Positions 14,104 to 14,318 of a stretch of DNA of 14,318 nt are shown piece by piece. Positions within the stretch are counted from its first letter, which is position 1. The number at the start of each line of letters is the position of its first letter. The stretch comes from Pseudomonadota bacterium (GTDB taxonomy: Bacteria > Pseudomonadota > Alphaproteobacteria > Rhodospirillales > 2-02-FULL-58-16), in contig JADFHR010000060.1 in the NCBI GenBank assembly GCA_022567015.1, positions 1 through 14,318 of the forward strand. Direction: 5' to 3'. The translations under genes were made by a program, and so were the position numbers. Under the pieces are notes generated by a model that worked only from the letters and a program-made list of their open reading frames with translations, searched no databases and was not told the origin of the DNA.

Positions 14104-14318
14104 GAAAGACCTCTGCCAAGGCAAGCCCGGGGGCGGACGAGCCCGCAATTTCCCGTTCCGGCACCATATACGTTTGAGGTTAAAGCCCGGTTAAAGGCCT
14201 GTTTGCGGCCCTTCGCGCCCCATGGCCGTTGATCGCCGGCCCCTTTGCCGGTATCAAACGGGCTGCACGGCCACGCCCGTCCACGGCCGCGCCGGGCCAG
14301 GCCCGAACAGAGGGAACC

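Noticed and set aside
14165..14195. Promoter for the small lipoprotein gene
   Set aside because: On the minus strand TATATG at 14165-14170 and TTTAAC at 14190-14195 are 19 bp apart; both are poor matches and the spacing is long, so chance is likely. A short direct repeat of GGTTAAAG is also present here.
14104..14318. Search for a gene or RNA in the right-hand end
   Set aside because: No open frame with a ribosome binding site, no tRNA-like cloverleaf and no clear terminator seen in these 215 bases.

Overview
The window is about 14.3 kb of very GC-rich chromosomal DNA with tightly packed genes, long spurious open frames on the opposite strands and GTG starts. The clearest taxonomic marker is an EipB/DUF1849 envelope protein, a family typical of Alphaproteobacteria. 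Together with a scsC/Com1-type DsbA protein, a BepA-like M48-TPR protease and a small Cys-rich lipoprotein, it suggests an alphaproteobacterium, perhaps of the Rhodospirillales. That placement is inference from family content, not from a search. I see no rRNA, tRNA, CRISPR array, phage gene or transposase.

Region 1 (1-2876, minus strand) holds a class I/II PLP aminotransferase that runs off the left edge and, upstream of it, a divergent gamma-glutamyltranspeptidase-family lipoprotein. Region 2 (2849-3237) is a 385-bp MITE-like element with TA flanks and 33-bp terminal inverted repeats. It carries two copies of a G/C-rich hairpin. It fills nearly the whole interval between two divergent genes, and the GGT-family start codon appears to lie inside its left terminal repeat.

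Region 3 (3259-6365) is an envelope-maintenance block: an M48 metalloprotease with TPRs, a periplasmic DsbA/ScsC-like thiol oxidoreductase, and convergently eipB, whose only two cysteines match the family's disulfide pair. Region 4 (6366-7386) holds a single-domain bacteriohemerythrin in which one canonical His iron ligand is replaced by Glu, bounded by leaders with small overlapping ORFs.

Region 5 (7387-12925) is a metabolic island. An aldehyde dehydrogenase and a group III iron-dependent alcohol dehydrogenase form a plus-strand pair. They converge on a minus-strand set: HAD hydrolase, class I glutamine amidotransferase and a second, different iron-dependent alcohol dehydrogenase. The enzymes suggest conversion of an alcohol to an aldehyde to an acid, possibly of a gamma-glutamylated substrate, but the substrate cannot be read from sequence. 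Region 6 (12995-14103) has a membrane-anchored Sel1-repeat protein and a small four-cysteine lipoprotein; the last 215 bp show no gene.
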